Source: Prolixibacteraceae bacterium UBA6029 (GTDB lineage Bacteria > Bacteroidota > Bacteroidia > Bacteroidales > Prolixibacteraceae). From it: DNA of 64,000 nucleotides. Position 1 is the stretch's first letter, and each line of letters begins with the position of its first letter. Shown in pieces: positions 45,930 to 55,306 of this stretch. Location of the stretch: positions 571-64,570 of the forward strand of contig DIZL01000048.1 in NCBI GenBank assembly GCA_002429385.1, written 5' to 3'. The notes under the pieces are model-generated. The model had not been told where the DNA came from, made no database searches, and saw only the letters and a program-made list of their open reading frames with translations. The translations under genes were made by a program, and so were the position numbers.

Positions 45930-48422
45930 ATGAAATCCACACTTGAAATTCAAATCTCAACCAATGATCTTTTAAACAACATTGAGTTTAGCGACATTTT
46001 TAATCTGGAAGATATCCAACACCTACAGGATTTGTTTGCCGATGCAAATGGAGTAGCATCCATCATTACTCATGTTGACGGCACTCCGATAACCAATCCA
46101 AGTAATTTCTGCCGGTTGTGTCGTGACATTATCCGCAGTACTGAAAAAGGATTTATAAACTGTATGAAATCCGATGCCGCGCTTGGACTGAAAAATTCTT
46201 CAGGTCCGGTTATGCACCAATGCCTGAATGGCGGGCTGTGGGATTCAGGTGCCCGGATAACTGTTGGCGCAAAGCATATTGCCAACTGGATCATCGGGCA
46301 GGTGCGCAATGAAGAACTTGATATTCATCGTATGATAACCTATGCCGATGAAATCGGGGTTAACCGGGAAGTTTTTCTCGATGCCCTGAACGAAGTTCCT
46401 GTGATGTCGGTTGAGCAACTTGGCAAGTTATCGAAAATGTTGTTTTTGGTTGCCAACGAACATTCTGAAAGAGCATATAACAATTGGCTGCTGAAAGCAC
46501 AAATTGCCGAACGGGAAAAAACCAGGGTTTTATTGGAAGAATCGGAGAACAGATTTCAGGTCTTATTTAATATAGCTCCATTTGGATATCAATCACTGGA
46601 CTTTGATGGTCATTTTATTGAAGTCAATCAGTCATGGATAAATACTTTGGGATATACTCAGGAGGAAGTAACCGGCAAATGGTTTGGTGACTTTCTTTCA
46701 CCGGCCAGTCGTGAGGAATTCCATAAGCGATTCCAGGTTTTCAAAGCAGAAGGTAAGATTCACAGTGAATTTGAGATGATTCATAAGAATGGGAGAAAGC
46801 TTGATATTGCTTTCGAAGGGAAAATTGGAAATGATTTGAATGGAAAATTTAAACGAACGCACTGCATATTACAAGACATTACGGAGAGCAAACGGGAAGA
46901 AAAGAGGATCAGTGAGAGCGAAAAAATGCTGCGCGAGGCCCAGCACCTGGCCCAAATGGGAAGTTGGGACTGGACAATAGCAACTGACACGGTGAAATGG
47001 TCGGAAGAACTTTATCGCATCAACGGGCGCAATCCAGATTCAGCGGCACCTTCATTCTCCGAAATGTCATCTTATTTTATGCCCGAAAGTTGGAAACGGC
47101 TGAGCGAGACAGTCGCCAAGGCAGTTCAGAATGGAGAACCTTATGAGCTGGAACTCGAAATAGTGCTTCCGGATGGCACAACCAAATCTACATCAGCACG
47201 GGGCGAAGCAGATTGTGATGCCAACGGCAAAATCACAGGACTTCAAGGTACAGTTCAGGATATTACCCAACGGAAACGAGTGGAGGATGAACTTAAACGT
47301 AAAAACGAAGAGTTGGTTAAACTCAATTCCGACAAAGATCGCTTTATGTCCATCCTTGGACACGATCTGAAAAGTCCGTTTAATTCCATTCTGGGCTTTC
47401 TGGAAATCTTATCCGCCAATATTCGTGAATATGATCTGGACACCATAGAAAGTCAGATTAGTATCGTTGAAACTTCAGCAAAGCGTGTTTTTTCTTTATT
47501 GGAAGACCTTTTACTGTGGTCAAGATCACAATCCGGCCAATTGCCCTATGAACCGCAAAGACAGAATCTCACAGCTATTTGTCAGGACATCCTGTCGGAC
47601 ATGAAATTAATTGCTGACACAAAAAACATCATCATCAGTGATTCTGTTTCGGATGAAATAGCTGTCTATGCTGATACGGATATGTTAAAAACGGTCTTAC
47701 GAAACCTGATTTCCAATGCTATAAAATACAGTAATGCGGGAGGTCAAATCGAGATAAACACCAGGCAGATAGGATCGGAAACAACAATTTCGGTTTCAGA
47801 CACCGGTGTTGGGATGGCGCCGGAAGTGGCCAGCCATCTCTTTGAAATCTCACAAATCCATTCAACCAAAGGGACTGCAAACGAAACAGGAACCGGATTA
47901 GGATTATTACTATGTAAGGAATTTGTGGCAAAACATGGTGGCAATATCTGGGTTGAGAGTGAAGTTGGTAAAGGTTCAACCTTTTATTTTAGTATTTCTT
48001 CAAATTTTGAACCGAAAGAACAAAACATCGTAGGAAATAGGAAAAAAGAAGAGAATCAGCCGAAAAAACTGAATATCTTAATAGCCGATGACGACGATGC
48101 TTCGGAACAACTTCTAACAATAGCAATGGAGAAATTTGGAGGGGAGGTTTTAAAGGCAAAAACAGGGATTGATGCCGTTGAAGTCTGTCTGGATAATCCC
48201 GACGTTGATTTAGTACTAATGGATATTCAAATGCCGGTAATGAACGGATATGAAGCTACCCGGCAAATCAGGTTGTTTAATAAAAAGGTGATTATCATTG
48301 CCGAAACAGCGTTTGGGTATGCCGAAAGCAAAGAAGAGGCATTGAAGGCTGGATGTAATGATTATCTTCAAAAACCTATAAAGCGAAAAAAATTAATAGA
48401 AATGGTGGAGAAATATTTCTAA
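45930..48422 (+). CDS. PocR-PAS hybrid histidine kinase with receiver
   Basis: 830 residues from the ATG at 45930. A PocR-type sensory domain (about 20-185) has the family cysteines (FCRLCRD, NCMKSD, QCLNGGLWDSGARI). Two PAS domains follow (about 205-325 and 335-445), then HisKA with phospho-His near 477 (LGHDLKSPFNSILGF), HATPase (NLISNAIKYSNAGG, DTGVGM, GTGLGLLLCKEF) and a C-terminal receiver (LVLMDIQMPVMNGYEATRQI). PocR domains bind small organic molecules in propanediol-type regulators; the ligand here is unknown. The protein is soluble, so the cue is intracellular. It and the kinase at 36716 share a close receiver domain. Confidence 0.92.
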   Translation: MKSTLEIQISTNDLLNNIEFSDIFNLEDIQHLQDLFADANGVASIITHVDGTPITNPSNFCRLCRDIIRSTEKGFINCMKSDAALGLKNSSGPVMHQCLNGGLWDSGARITVGAKHIANWIIGQVRNEELDIHRMITYADEIGVNREVFLDALNEVPVMSVEQLGKLSKMLFLVANEHSERAYNNWLLKAQIAEREKTRVLLEESENRFQVLFNIAPFGYQSLDFDGHFIEVNQSWINTLGYTQEEVTGKWFGDFLSPASREEFHKRFQVFKAEGKIHSEFEMIHKNGRKLDIAFEGKIGNDLNGKFKRTHCILQDITESKREEKRISESEKMLREAQHLAQMGSWDWTIATDTVKWSEELYRINGRNPDSAAPSFSEMSSYFMPESWKRLSETVAKAVQNGEPYELELEIVLPDGTTKSTSARGEADCDANGKITGLQGTVQDITQRKRVEDELKRKNEELVKLNSDKDRFMSILGHDLKSPFNSILGFLEILSANIREYDLDTIESQISIVETSAKRVFSLLEDLLLWSRSQSGQLPYEPQRQNLTAICQDILSDMKLIADTKNIIISDSVSDEIAVYADTDMLKTVLRNLISNAIKYSNAGGQIEINTRQIGSETTISVSDTGVGMAPEVASHLFEISQIHSTKGTANETGTGLGLLLCKEFVAKHGGNIWVESEVGKGSTFYFSISSNFEPKEQNIVGNRKKEENQPKKLNILIADDDDASEQLLTIAMEKFGGEVLKAKTGIDAVEVCLDNPDVDLVLMDIQMPVMNGYEATRQIRLFNKKVIIIAETAFGYAESKEEALKAGCNDYLQKPIKRKKLIEMVEKYF

Positions 48423-48530
48423 GATCAGGTGTAAATGAAGACTCAGATTAAGCGACTATATATAAAAGTGGCTAAACAATGATTTCCAACTTTAACCGTT
48501 TACATTAATATTTGCTCCTAAATTCATATT

Positions 48531-49040
48531 ATGAAATCAATCTATTTTCTGGCAATAATACTGTTAATGGCTCTTACAGGATATACCCAGGGAACAGATA
48601 TGGCTATTGGAGTCCGGGCAGGACTTTCCTCCGGATTTGAATATCGTGTTTTTGCGGACGACAATATTTCATATAAAGGATTGCTTTCAACACGGTTAAA
48701 TGGACAGGGTTTACAGTTAACCGGTTTGAAGGAATATCATGTTCATGATGTTTTTGATATTGGCGAAGATTTGTCGTTTGTATATGGTTTTGGCGCCCAT
48801 GGAGGTTTCGAATCATGGTATGTTTATGATAGCAATGTTAATTTTCCCGAAATCATATACCGACATCGGAAATCAGGGCCAATTGCCGGGCTTGATGGTC
48901 TTGCTGCATTGGAATATACCATTCCTCAAATGCCATTCGTGGTTGGTATTGAGGTAAAACCCTATTTCAACCTCTTCGGGGAAAATTTTATTCAACTACA
49001 ACCATTTGATTTCGCCTTCACTGTAAAATATACTTTCTGA
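48531..49040 (+). CDS. Small outer-membrane beta-barrel-like protein
   Basis: 169 residues with a signal peptide (MKSIYFLAIILLMALTGYTQ). The rest has alternating strands, IGVRAGLSSGFEYRVF, SFVYGFGAHGGFE and VGIEVKPYFNLFG, and ends in FAFTVKYTF, an aromatic C-terminus typical of outer-membrane barrels. Function unknown; no enzymatic motif. It is about 110 bp after the PocR kinase gene and may be coregulated with it. Comparable 8-strand OmpA-like or porin-like barrels are common in the phylum. Confidence 0.7.
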   Translation: MKSIYFLAIILLMALTGYTQGTDMAIGVRAGLSSGFEYRVFADDNISYKGLLSTRLNGQGLQLTGLKEYHVHDVFDIGEDLSFVYGFGAHGGFESWYVYDSNVNFPEIIYRHRKSGPIAGLDGLAALEYTIPQMPFVVGIEVKPYFNLFGENFIQLQPFDFAFTVKYTF

Positions 49041-49112
49041 TTCATAGTGTGATTTAAAGCTTAAGTGAAAGGCTTACGACGAACCGAAATTTTTTATCTT
49101 CCCAAATAAGCT

Positions 49113-49120
49113 TACTTTTG
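49113..49120 (+). promoter_or_regulatory. -7 box of the DMT transporter gene
   Basis: TACTTTTG fits TAnnTTTG, 20 bp before the ATG at 49141. Confidence 0.45.
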
Positions 49121-49140
49121 CGGCTCATTAATAGATAAAA

Positions 49141-50058
49141 ATGAGGAATAAATCCTGGCTTCCCACAGGAGCTGCTATTTTGTCGATGATATTCTGGAGC
49201 TTTTCATTTGTCTGGGTCAAAATTGTGTATGAAGCATATGGCCCGCTTACGACTATTTTCTTCAGGCTGATTATCTCTTCAGGATTAATGCTGATTTTCA
49301 CTATACTTTCAAAGAAACTTCAAAAGATAGTTCCGGGTGATCTGAAACTTTTCATTATACTGGCATTATTCGAACCCTTCCTTTATTTTATGGGTGAAAG
49401 TTATGGATTAAAATATGTTTCATCAACTGTTGCCTCTGTCATTGTTGCGACCATCCCCCTCTTTTCACCTATTGCAGCCTGGTATCTTTATAAGGAAAAA
49501 CTCAGCCGAACAAACCTGATTGGCCTGATTATTACCTTTCTGGGGGTTAGCCTGGTTGTCCTCGACAATTCGTTCAATTTTACTGCCTCACCCCTGGGTG
49601 TCTCTCTTGAATTCCTTGCAGTTGCCGGAGCCATTGGTTATGCCAGCGTACTTAAAGGTATTTCGCACCGATACAATACATTCACCATTATTACCTATCA
49701 AAACATTATTGGAGCAATACTTTTTCTTCCTTTCTGGCTTGGATTTGAATTTCGGGATTTCACCCAGGTGGCCTTTAATCCAAGGTCGTTTGGTGCAATC
49801 GTTAAACTGGCCATCTTCGCTTCAACATTTTCATTCATCCTTTTCACATATAGTGTGCGCAATCTGGGCATTAATAAATCCAATATATTTATAAACATCA
49901 TACCGGTATTTGTCGCCATCTTTGCCTACCTGATCCTGGGAGACCAACTGAATCTTCATCAGATGATCGGAATTGCCGTGGTCATTTCCGGTTTGTTTTT
50001 AGCTCAAATCAATTGGAAAAGGAAAAAGAAGTTGCCCCTCCCTATCTATCAGGCCTGA
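49141..50058 (+). CDS. DMT superfamily transporter (EamA)
   Basis: 305 residues with about ten membrane segments in two EamA repeats (about 10-140 and 155-290). Visible landmarks are MIFWSFSFVWVKIVYE, FEPFLYFMGESYGLKYVSSTVASVIVATIPLFSPI and GVSLVVLDN in the first repeat, with EFLAVAGAIGYASVLKG and NIFINIIPVFVAIFAYLILGDQL in the second. Drug/metabolite exporters of this type move amino acids, nucleotides or other metabolites; the substrate cannot be read. A short Lys/Arg-rich tail (WKRKKKLPLP) follows. It is probably monocistronic. Confidence 0.9.
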   Translation: MRNKSWLPTGAAILSMIFWSFSFVWVKIVYEAYGPLTTIFFRLIISSGLMLIFTILSKKLQKIVPGDLKLFIILALFEPFLYFMGESYGLKYVSSTVASVIVATIPLFSPIAAWYLYKEKLSRTNLIGLIITFLGVSLVVLDNSFNFTASPLGVSLEFLAVAGAIGYASVLKGISHRYNTFTIITYQNIIGAILFLPFWLGFEFRDFTQVAFNPRSFGAIVKLAIFASTFSFILFTYSVRNLGINKSNIFINIIPVFVAIFAYLILGDQLNLHQMIGIAVVISGLFLAQINWKRKKKLPLPIYQA

Positions 50059-50197
50059 AATTCTGGTTGAAAAGATGGAATAGCTCCTGCTTTCCGAAAG
50101 AATTCATTAAAGAAAAAGGAATAAAATTAACCTTTCATCCACATGTTTGTTTATAAAAAGTCAAGATAGTATTTTACTGTTTATATCTTTAAGAACT

Positions 50198-50518
50198 GTG
50201 ACCATAAGATGTCGAAATAATTTTGTTCCGCTGGTTTTTATTCACCTGTTGTTGCTGGCTTATCCGCTTGTAAGCAAGATAAGTCATGTACATCACTATG
50301 CAAAAATCCATCATGTATCATCAGGCGAGACTTCGTTTGAAGAGCATGAAGAATCTTGTGCAGTATGCAATTTCGAATTTTACAGTTTTATTGGTTCTAA
50401 TCCAATCACTGCAATCGTATATCTACAAAGCAACCCTATTTTCAACTCCCCCGAACCGGAATTTCATTATCGTCAGATTATACATTATTACTCACTTCGG
50501 GCGCCTCCTGCAGTATAA
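50198..50518 (+). CDS. Small His/Cys-rich membrane-anchored protein before a TonB receptor
   Basis: 106 residues if the GTG at 50198 is the start; a TTG at 50147 is the alternative, and there is no ATG in frame. One hydrophobic segment (FVPLVFIHLLLLAYPLVSKI), then a His-rich stretch (HVHHYAKIHH) and an acidic EEHEESCAVCNFEFYSF with a CxxC motif. Small proteins with H...CxxCxFEF are found next to outer-membrane receptors in Bacteroidota, and a metal-binding role fits. It lies 131 bp before the receptor gene on the same strand. The name and function are inference, and the start is uncertain. Confidence 0.6.
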   Translation: MTIRCRNNFVPLVFIHLLLLAYPLVSKISHVHHYAKIHHVSSGETSFEEHEESCAVCNFEFYSFIGSNPITAIVYLQSNPIFNSPEPEFHYRQIIHYYSLRAPPAV

Positions 50519-50649
50519 TTTCCAGTTTCCTTTCTTTTTATAAATCAATCCTGTAAAAAGAATTACTTACAGATCTGCAATTCAAATCTATTAATTTCAG
50601 GCAACATGAATTGAATTGACATCAATTCCTATATCATAAAAACATTCTT

Positions 50650-53097
50650 ATGCGAGTACAAATTATATTACTTACAGGAAGCTTACTTCTTACTATATCG
50701 TCCGTTTTTGCAAATCCTAATGCTGTTTTATCCAACGCACATTTAAGCGGAAAAGTTACAGATATAAAGACAGGTGAATCGTTACCTGGGGTCACATTAT
50801 ACTTTCCTATATTGAAAGCAGGTGCAGTAACCAAATCTGACGGAACTTACTTTATCGATAAACTCCCGGCTGCAAAGCTTCTTATTCAGGTCAACTTTAT
50901 CGGGTATAAAATGCTGTCCAGGGAACTTGATCTGGCAGTAACTCATATTATTGATTTTAGGTTGGAAGAGTCAGCCACTGAGATTAGTGAAGTAGTTGTA
51001 ACGGGTCATTCGGATGGAATGGAGCCTAACCAGACTCCATCTCCTATTGCAATTGTTCCTCTCACTCAACTGTTGCAAAATTCAGCTACCAATATTATTG
51101 ATGCCCTTTCGAAGGTACCGGGCATATCGCAGGTGACCTCAGGTGTTGGAATTTCAAAACCCGTCATTCGGGGAATGGGTTATAACCGGGTTGTTGTCGT
51201 CAATGATGGAGTGAGACAGGAAGGTCAGCAATGGGGAGATGAACATGGGATTGAAATCGATGAAAACACCGTTAGTCATGTTGATATTTTAAAAGGGCCT
51301 GCCAGTCTGGCATATGGTTCGGATGCCATGGCCGGTGTAATCAACATGATTTCAGCACCAACACTGCCCGAAGGATCGGTTAAGGGAAACATCACAAGTA
51401 ATTACCAGACCAACAATGGATTGATTGCCTGGTCGGCTGATCTGGCCGGTAATAAAAACGGATTCATCTGGGATGCACGATTCAGTAACAAAATGGCACA
51501 TGACTATCAAAACAGGTATGATGGATATGTTTATAATTCAGGTTTTCGGGAGAATGCAATCAACACAACACTTGGAATTAACCGAAGTTGGGGATTTTCA
51601 CACCTCCACATTAGCTCATATTCTCTTGAACCGGGAATTGTGGAAGGAGTTCGTGATTCGCTTACAGGAAAATTTCTAAAGACAACATTCAATAACAATG
51701 GGTCTCCCATCAGTCAACTTGCTACTTCATCCGACTTTCTTTCTTATCAGCCAAACGCTCCGTTTCAGAAAATCAATCATTACAAAGCGGTTTGGAATAA
51801 CAATTTATTCATTGGTAAGGGCAACCTCGAAGGGACTATCGGATTTCAGCAAAATCGCCGCAAGGAATTCCCAACACCTAACCAATATGGACTTTTCTTT
51901 TTGATGAATACCATTAATTATGACTTCAAATACAATTTTCCTGAGATAAATAATTGGAAACTTATAACCGGAGTAAATGGCATGTGGCAACAATCACAAA
52001 ACAAAGGCACTGAATTCCTGGTACCTTCCTATCATTTGTTTGATGTGGGTGCATTTGTTATTGCATCAAAAAAAGTCGGTAAACTTGATTTCAGTGGTGG
52101 CATTCGTTATGACAGAAGATCAGAAACAGGTGATGCACTTTATCTGAATGCAAACAATATACCTGTTTCTGCTATCGAACCGGGTGCAATCAAGCGTTTC
52201 GATTCATTTGACAAATCCTTTAATGGAATCTCAGGAAGTGTAGGAGTAACCTACCAGATTACCGAATCCATCTTCACCAAGTTGAATATTTCTCGTGGTT
52301 TTCGCGCACCAAACATTGCAGAATTAGGATCGAACGGGGTACATGAAGGCACTCAGCGATATGAAATTGGCAATCCTGCATTGAAATCGGAAAACAGCCT
52401 GCAACTGGATTATGCGCTTGGTTTAAATACCACTCATGTTTCGGCCGAAATGGATTTATTTACCAATACGGTTAATCATTTCATTTTCAGCAAAAAGATT
52501 GATATATCTTCAAATACTAATCCTCAATTTGATAACCTTCCGGTATTTAAGTTTGGTGATGACAATGCTCATTTCTATGGTGGCGAATTTCAACTTGATA
52601 TACATCCGCATCCTTTGGACTGGATTCATTTTGAAAACACATTTTCCTATGTGATGGGAACACTTGATAATCAGCCTGCAAATGCACATTATTTACCATT
52701 TATACCAGCTCCCCATTGGATGTCAGACCTTAAAATTGAAATCAACACACTGAAACAATATTTATCAAATGCATACGTGAAATTCGGAATTGACAAAACA
52801 TGGGAGCAAAACCATATTTATGCTGCTTTCAATACTGAAACATCAACCCCTGGTTATACTTTATTGGATATGGGTGCCGGGACAGATTTTGTTTACAGAA
52901 AGAAAACTGCATTTTCATTGTATATTTCAGTCAACAATCTTACTGATGTCGCCTACCAAAGCCATCTCAGTCGCCTTAAATATACCGGCATGGATTATGC
53001 CACAGGAAGAACAGGTATCTACAACCAGGGTCGGAATATAAGTTTCAAGCTATTAATTCCGATAGATATTGCCAGTTATAAGGGTAATGAGAACTAA
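50650..53097 (+). CDS. TonB-dependent receptor, likely metal or metal-chelate type
   Basis: 815 residues with a signal peptide (MRVQIILLTGSLLLTISSVFA). Then a carboxypeptidase-regulatory-like domain (about 32-115: LSGKVTDIKTGESLPGVTLYF), a plug (about 118-240: PSPIAIVPL, IIDALSKVPGISQV, GMGYNRVVVVNDGVRQEGQQ, LKGPASLAYGSDAMAGVINM) and a 22-strand barrel ending in strand NISFKLLIP. The plug element QQWGDEHGIEID has acidic and His residues, as seen in receptors for zinc or copper. Together with the His/CxxC protein upstream, this suggests metal uptake, but the substrate is not proven. No SusD gene follows. Confidence 0.88.
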   Translation: MRVQIILLTGSLLLTISSVFANPNAVLSNAHLSGKVTDIKTGESLPGVTLYFPILKAGAVTKSDGTYFIDKLPAAKLLIQVNFIGYKMLSRELDLAVTHIIDFRLEESATEISEVVVTGHSDGMEPNQTPSPIAIVPLTQLLQNSATNIIDALSKVPGISQVTSGVGISKPVIRGMGYNRVVVVNDGVRQEGQQWGDEHGIEIDENTVSHVDILKGPASLAYGSDAMAGVINMISAPTLPEGSVKGNITSNYQTNNGLIAWSADLAGNKNGFIWDARFSNKMAHDYQNRYDGYVYNSGFRENAINTTLGINRSWGFSHLHISSYSLEPGIVEGVRDSLTGKFLKTTFNNNGSPISQLATSSDFLSYQPNAPFQKINHYKAVWNNNLFIGKGNLEGTIGFQQNRRKEFPTPNQYGLFFLMNTINYDFKYNFPEINNWKLITGVNGMWQQSQNKGTEFLVPSYHLFDVGAFVIASKKVGKLDFSGGIRYDRRSETGDALYLNANNIPVSAIEPGAIKRFDSFDKSFNGISGSVGVTYQITESIFTKLNISRGFRAPNIAELGSNGVHEGTQRYEIGNPALKSENSLQLDYALGLNTTHVSAEMDLFTNTVNHFIFSKKIDISSNTNPQFDNLPVFKFGDDNAHFYGGEFQLDIHPHPLDWIHFENTFSYVMGTLDNQPANAHYLPFIPAPHWMSDLKIEINTLKQYLSNAYVKFGIDKTWEQNHIYAAFNTETSTPGYTLLDMGAGTDFVYRKKTAFSLYISVNNLTDVAYQSHLSRLKYTGMDYATGRTGIYNQGRNISFKLLIPIDIASYKGNEN

Positions 53098-53172
53098 GTA
53101 GAAACACTGACCTGTTTAAAACTTCTCTGTGTTAATTTATGAGGTAATCAGTTTTTGATAACAATTAACACC

Positions 53173-53180
53173 TAAATTTG
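53173..53180 (+). promoter_or_regulatory. -7 box before the YkgJ gene
   Basis: TAAATTTG fits TAnnTTTG, with TTTG 15 bp further upstream (short spacing). It is 82 bp before the ATG at 53262. Confidence 0.35.
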
Positions 53181-53261
53181 CCAGAGTAATTAAATGGTTC
53201 TATAAGCCTGATCACATTTACTATTGTCCGGACAGAACCAATCAAAACAGAAATAACACAA

Positions 53262-53762
53262 ATGGATTTCATCCCATACAACAGGCCTGAAAAATTGAAG
53301 GAATTCAGCAACAACCGAAAGCAGGATTTCACGTTGCTCTTCAAAAAGCTGAAAGCAAAAAAGCCGAAGAACCTGGACGATGTGTTTCATGAGTTACACA
53401 ATGAAGCCTTTGATCAGTTTGATTGCCTGACATGTGCCAATTGCTGCTCAAGCATCAGCCCGGTTATTACCGAAAAAGACCTTGAGCGGCTTGCTAAAAG
53501 CGTGAAGATGAAAACCGTTGATTTTGTGGCACAGTATTTATACATCGATGAAGACCATGATTACGTTTTTAAACAAACACCTTGTCCTTTCCTGATGCCC
53601 GACAATTATTGCATGGTTTACGAAGACCGCCCAAGGGCTTGTCGTGAATATCCGCATACAGACCGTAAACGAATGTATCAGATATTAAACCTGACGCATA
53701 AAAACTGTGAGATTTGCCCTGTAGTATTTAGCATTACTGAAGAGTTGGTCAAGAAATATTAA
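53262..53762 (+). CDS. YkgJ-family cysteine-cluster protein
   Basis: 166 residues with the YkgJ signature: CLTCANCCSSISPVIT (CxxCxxCC), then PCPFLMPDNYCMVYEDRPRACREYPH and a final CEICP. The spacing suggests a zinc or Fe-S binding site. The biochemical role of the family is not settled. The N-terminal 50 residues are charged and helical. It is followed 12 bp later by the protease-ligase fusion, so the two are probably cotranscribed. Confidence 0.88.
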   Translation: MDFIPYNRPEKLKEFSNNRKQDFTLLFKKLKAKKPKNLDDVFHELHNEAFDQFDCLTCANCCSSISPVITEKDLERLAKSVKMKTVDFVAQYLYIDEDHDYVFKQTPCPFLMPDNYCMVYEDRPRACREYPHTDRKRMYQILNLTHKNCEICPVVFSITEELVKKY

Positions 53763-53774
53763 AAAATTAGAATA

Positions 53775-55202
53775 ATGGAATTAAAAGAACATATAATTAT
53801 AGGAGGGGCTGAATGGTGTGCTTTCCCGAATTTGAATATTCCCGCTATTAAAGCGCGGGTAGATTCAGGAGCCAAAACGTCTTCAATTCATGCCAGTAAC
53901 ATCCAAAAGATAAATAAAAAGGGCGAGAAATGGGTTAGCTTTGAAGTACATCCCATCCAGGATACCCGACGAATTACTCTGCGGTGTGAAGCCAAAGTCA
54001 TTGCGCAAAGAATTGTCAAAAGCTCGAGCGGAATATCAGAAAAGAGGTACGTCATCCAATCATTGATGAAAATAGGCAATTACCAATGGAGTATAGAATT
54101 AACACTTGCCAACCGTGATTCGATGGGGTTTTGCATGCTGCTTGGACGTGAAGCCATGGAAAACCGTGTATTTGTTGATCCGGCCAATAGCTTCCTGCTT
54201 GGTAATTATTCCGAAGAAAAGATTGATGAATTGTATCAACACATCAAGGATATCCGAAGTGGGTTGAGAATCGGCGTATTGGCAAGTAATCCTAAACTAT
54301 ACAGCAACCAACGCATCATGGAAGCCGGGAAAGAGCGTGGTCACGAAATGATCTTCCTGAATGTTGATCAATGTTACATGAAGCTTGATTCGACTAATCC
54401 TGAAGTCAGATACCGGGGAGGCAGTAGTCTAAATAACCTTGATGCCATCATCCCCCGAATAAAACCCAACCTTACTTTTTACAGTTGTGCTTTAATCAGG
54501 CAATTTGATTCTCTTGGTATCTTTTGTGCCAACTCCTGGGAATCAATCAGCAAATCGCGTGACAAACTATATTCATCACAGTTATTTTCACAGAATGGGA
54601 TTCAGATACCCATAACTGGCTTTGCAAAATCGCCACTCGACACCTCCGATCTGATCAACATGGTTAAAGGAGCACCACTGGTTATTAAGTTACTCGAAGG
54701 AACGCAAGGAAAAGGAGTGGTACTGGCTGAAAACACAAAGGCAGCAGAGAGTGTAATAAACGCTTTTAAGAGCCTTCATGCCAATATATTGGTTCAGGAG
54801 TTCATTAAGGAAGCCGCAGGTAAAGACATTCGCTGTTTTGTGATTGATGGCAAAGTGGTGGCGTCCATTCAACGTGAAGCAGTAAAAGGAGAATTCAGGG
54901 CCAATCTGCATCAGGGGGGCAAGGCTTCGGTAATAAAGATAACGGCTGAAGAGAAAAAACTGGCAGTGAAAGCCGCCAAAGTACTTGGCCTGCATATCGC
55001 CGGTGTAGATATTATACGTTCCAACAGAGGACCACTCGTTCTTGAAGTGAACTCTTCACCCGGGTTGGAAGGCATTGAAAAAGCCACAGGGAAAGATATT
55101 GCCGCCTTGATGATTACTTCAATCGAAAGGCAACTTGGCTGGCAGCGCGAACTTATAATACGGTTACCTGAAAATGAAATTATCCTTCAGGAGACTCATT
55201 AA
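53775..55202 (+). CDS. RimB-like protease domain fused to RimK-like ATP-grasp ligase
   Basis: 475 residues in two parts. Residues about 1-145 match the retropepsin-like ATP-dependent zinc protease family (COG4067/PF05618, called RimB in the rim system), with KARVDSGAKTSSIHASNI and LLGREAMENRVFVDP. Residues about 155-460 match the RimK ATP-grasp family: IGVLASNPKLYSNQRIMEAG, LDAIIPRIKP, VIKLLEGTQGKGVVLAE, DIRCFVIDGKVVASI and GVDIIRSNRGPLVLEVNSSPGLEGIEKATG. RimK adds glutamates to the C-terminus of ribosomal protein S6; homologs glutamylate other substrates. The protease-like part may trim or regulate; its catalytic Asp is the one in DSGAKTS. Substrate not known. Confidence 0.9.
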   Translation: MELKEHIIIGGAEWCAFPNLNIPAIKARVDSGAKTSSIHASNIQKINKKGEKWVSFEVHPIQDTRRITLRCEAKVIAQRIVKSSSGISEKRYVIQSLMKIGNYQWSIELTLANRDSMGFCMLLGREAMENRVFVDPANSFLLGNYSEEKIDELYQHIKDIRSGLRIGVLASNPKLYSNQRIMEAGKERGHEMIFLNVDQCYMKLDSTNPEVRYRGGSSLNNLDAIIPRIKPNLTFYSCALIRQFDSLGIFCANSWESISKSRDKLYSSQLFSQNGIQIPITGFAKSPLDTSDLINMVKGAPLVIKLLEGTQGKGVVLAENTKAAESVINAFKSLHANILVQEFIKEAAGKDIRCFVIDGKVVASIQREAVKGEFRANLHQGGKASVIKITAEEKKLAVKAAKVLGLHIAGVDIIRSNRGPLVLEVNSSPGLEGIEKATGKDIAALMITSIERQLGWQRELIIRLPENEIILQETH

Positions 55203-55262
55203 ACTAAGGTTAACAAGGAGCTCAGACCTAATTGCTTGTTAGGTTGTTCAAAAGCCTTTTCT

Positions 55263-55270
55263 TATTTTTG
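55263..55270 (+). promoter_or_regulatory. -7 box of tpiA
   Basis: TATTTTTG fits TAnnTTTG, with TTG about 19 bp upstream. It is 37 bp before the ATG at 55307. Confidence 0.5.
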
Positions 55271-55306
55271 GGAGAAATTTCAAAAAACTATTAAAACCAA
55301 TTGATA

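Noticed and set aside
50519..50649. Cobalamin-type riboswitch before the TonB receptor
   Set aside because: No B12-box-like sequence or fitting structure could be seen in the 131 bp.
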